Positions 37,228 to 38,533 of a DNA stretch of 38,533 nucleotides are shown here, one piece after another. The DNA lies in NCBI GenBank assembly GCA_013153405.1, contig JAADEM010000183.1, positions 1-38,533 of the forward strand, in the 5' to 3' direction. The DNA is from Chlorobiota bacterium. GTDB lineage: Bacteria > Bacteroidota > Bacteroidia > Bacteroidales > Marinilabiliaceae. The position numbers were made by a program, and so were the translations under genes. The notes under the pieces are model-generated. The model saw only the letters and a list, made by a program, of their open reading frames with translations. It ran no database searches and had not been told where the DNA came from. The first letter of the stretch is position 1; every line of letters starts with the position of its first letter.

Positions 37228-38533
37228 TTGGGTAATATAAAATCACAAACCATAAAAGGTACAATAATTAACTATGCCGGTATTCTTATTGGTTTTGTTA
37301 CTGCAGCCATATTGTCGCCGCGGGTAGACAGCCGTTATATTGGTCTTGTGAGTGTGATTGTTTCTTATGCCGTGATTATGAGTCAGATCGGAGGTCTTGG
37401 GCTGGGCGGAATAACCACCCGCTTGTTTACCTATTTCAGGACCGGAGATAACAGGCATCACGGGTTTCTTTTTCTTTCGGTTGTAATTACCATTGCGGGA
37501 TTTATTATATCATCGTTAATACTTGTGGTCATAAGATATTTCTTTTATTTTAAAAGAACAGACAACGACCTGTTTCTTCAGTATTACTGGTTTATAATTC
37601 CTGTGTTATTATTCATTCTTATTTTTAATTTATTCGATAATTACTACAGGATGCTATATAATGCTGTAACTGGTATCTTCTTAAAAGAGTTTATTCAGAA
37701 AGCGGGTACCTTTTTAGCAGTATTGATGGTTGTGGCAGGACTTGTCGGATATAAAACTTTTGTGGTTGTTTACCTTATAGGTTACAGCTTGCCGGGAATT
37801 ATAATGTTGATATATGCTTTAAATGACCGGAATAATCATTTTTATTCCGAACTGAATTACATACGACCTGCAATGAAGAAAGCCATAGTGTCTGTAGGGT
37901 TGTTCAGCGTAATATCAACAGCAACAGGTATTGTGGCAATCAATATTGATAAAATTATGATTGAAGCATTTACCGGGCTTTCCAAAGCCGGGGTTTATAC
38001 TATTGCATTTTATTTTGGAGTTATAATTGCTGTTCCTGCCCGTTCAATGCTTAAAATTGCATCGGCTCATATTGCTGATGCCTGGAAACGTAAAGATACT
38101 GATACCATAAAGATTATATATCACAAAAGTGCTGTCAATCTTCTTGTTACAGGGGCTTTTCTGGTTACAGCCTTATATGTTAATCTTGACAATATTCTTG
38201 TATTGCTTAAGGGTGATTATGCTGCAGGAAAATATGTAATATTGCTGATAGCCTTTGCTTATCTGACCGATATGGCAGCAGGTACTGCCGGCCAGGTTCT
38301 TTTTACTTCAGGGAAATATCATTATCAGAGTTACCTTATGATAATTTATGTTTTATTGATTGTCATAACAAACTGGTTGCTTATACCTGAATACGGAATA
38401 AACGGAGCAGCTCTTGCGACTCTTATTTCCAAATTTCTTATAAATATTATAAGATTCATATTGATTTATTTCTTTTTCAGATTTCAGCCTTATAATTATA
38501 AATTCCTGCTTATTTTGTTTGCGGTATTTGTTG
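37228..38533 (+). CDS. Polysaccharide flippase (Wzx/MATE-like), cut by the right edge
   Basis: The frame is open for 435 codons to the end of the window. It is rich in hydrophobic helices, with the usual opening of the family: GNIKSQTIKGTIINYAGILI followed by GFVTAAILSPR. Later segments such as INIDKIMIEAFTGL and GVYTIAFYFGV match the oligosaccharide-flippase fold. It should move the undecaprenol-linked glycan across the inner membrane. No ATG fits; TTG 37228 gives the expected N-terminus and lies 11 bases after the pseI stop. The C-terminal part is missing. It is the only flippase in the window. Confidence 0.85.
   Translation, partial: MGNIKSQTIKGTIINYAGILIGFVTAAILSPRVDSRYIGLVSVIVSYAVIMSQIGGLGLGGITTRLFTYFRTGDNRHHGFLFLSVVITIAGFIISSLILVVIRYFFYFKRTDNDLFLQYYWFIIPVLLFILIFNLFDNYYRMLYNAVTGIFLKEFIQKAGTFLAVLMVVAGLVGYKTFVVVYLIGYSLPGIIMLIYALNDRNNHFYSELNYIRPAMKKAIVSVGLFSVISTATGIVAINIDKIMIEAFTGLSKAGVYTIAFYFGVIIAVPARSMLKIASAHIADAWKRKDTDTIKIIYHKSAVNLLVTGAFLVTALYVNLDNILVLLKGDYAAGKYVILLIAFAYLTDMAAGTAGQVLFTSGKYHYQSYLMIIYVLLIVITNWLLIPEYGINGAALATLISKFLINIIRFILIYFFFRFQPYNYKFLLILFAVFV

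Overview
The window looks like a chromosomal segment from a member of the Bacteroidota (probably Bacteroidales/Marinilabiliales-like). The reasons are promoter elements of the TAnnTTTG / TTTG type (cleanest before trpS), signal peptides ending in the common (C/K)AQ pattern, a secreted GH2 beta-galactosidase, a Bacteroidota-style Wzi-like outer membrane protein and sugar transferase, a bacterial GH3-family enzyme, and AT-rich intergenic DNA. No rRNA, tRNA, CRISPR array or intact insertion sequence was seen.

Layout. (1) 1-1583: the first codons of a gene leaving the left edge (possibly an AAA-type ATPase) and a tyrosine recombinase flanked by related inverted sites, one of which overlaps its probable promoter. 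(2) 1584-8538: ordinary metabolic genes: aminopeptidase P, secreted beta-galactosidase, riboflavin synthase alpha chain and an extended SDR. (3) 8723-15664, minus strand: a surface-polysaccharide operon read in the order sugar transferase, Wzi-like barrel, then WbpE-, WbpD-, WbpB- and WbpA-like enzymes, which together would convert UDP-GlcNAc to UDP-2,3-diacetamido-2,3-dideoxy-glucuronic acid. (4) 16077-17636: a secreted DUF5060/DUF4038-like glycosidase-fold protein. (5) 17785-26477: housekeeping genes pssA, metG, an LD-carboxypeptidase, yraN, a deoxynucleoside kinase, a GH3-family enzyme, cvpA and trpS. (6) 26544-38533, plus strand: two glycosyltransferases, a BFO_1060-like surface carbohydrate protein, then a tightly overlapping pseudaminic acid operon (pseB, pseC, pseF, a PseH-like GNAT, pseG, an ATP-grasp enzyme, pseI) and a Wzx-type flippase cut by the right edge.

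How they work together. The minus-strand operon has an initiating sugar transferase and an outer-membrane capsule protein but no flippase. The plus-strand operon has glycosyltransferases, CMP-pseudaminate synthesis and a flippase but no initiating transferase within the window. They could be two halves of one envelope-glycan system split by about 10 kb of other genes; this is inference. The most unusual item is the ATP-grasp enzyme translationally coupled between pseG and pseI, which suggests an uncharacterised ATP-dependent modification of the nonulosonic acid or its precursor.

Three related palindromic repeats (6408-6538, 8554-8715, 21878-22153) with matching terminal inverted repeats lie between genes of the metabolic and housekeeping parts, two of them between converging genes.
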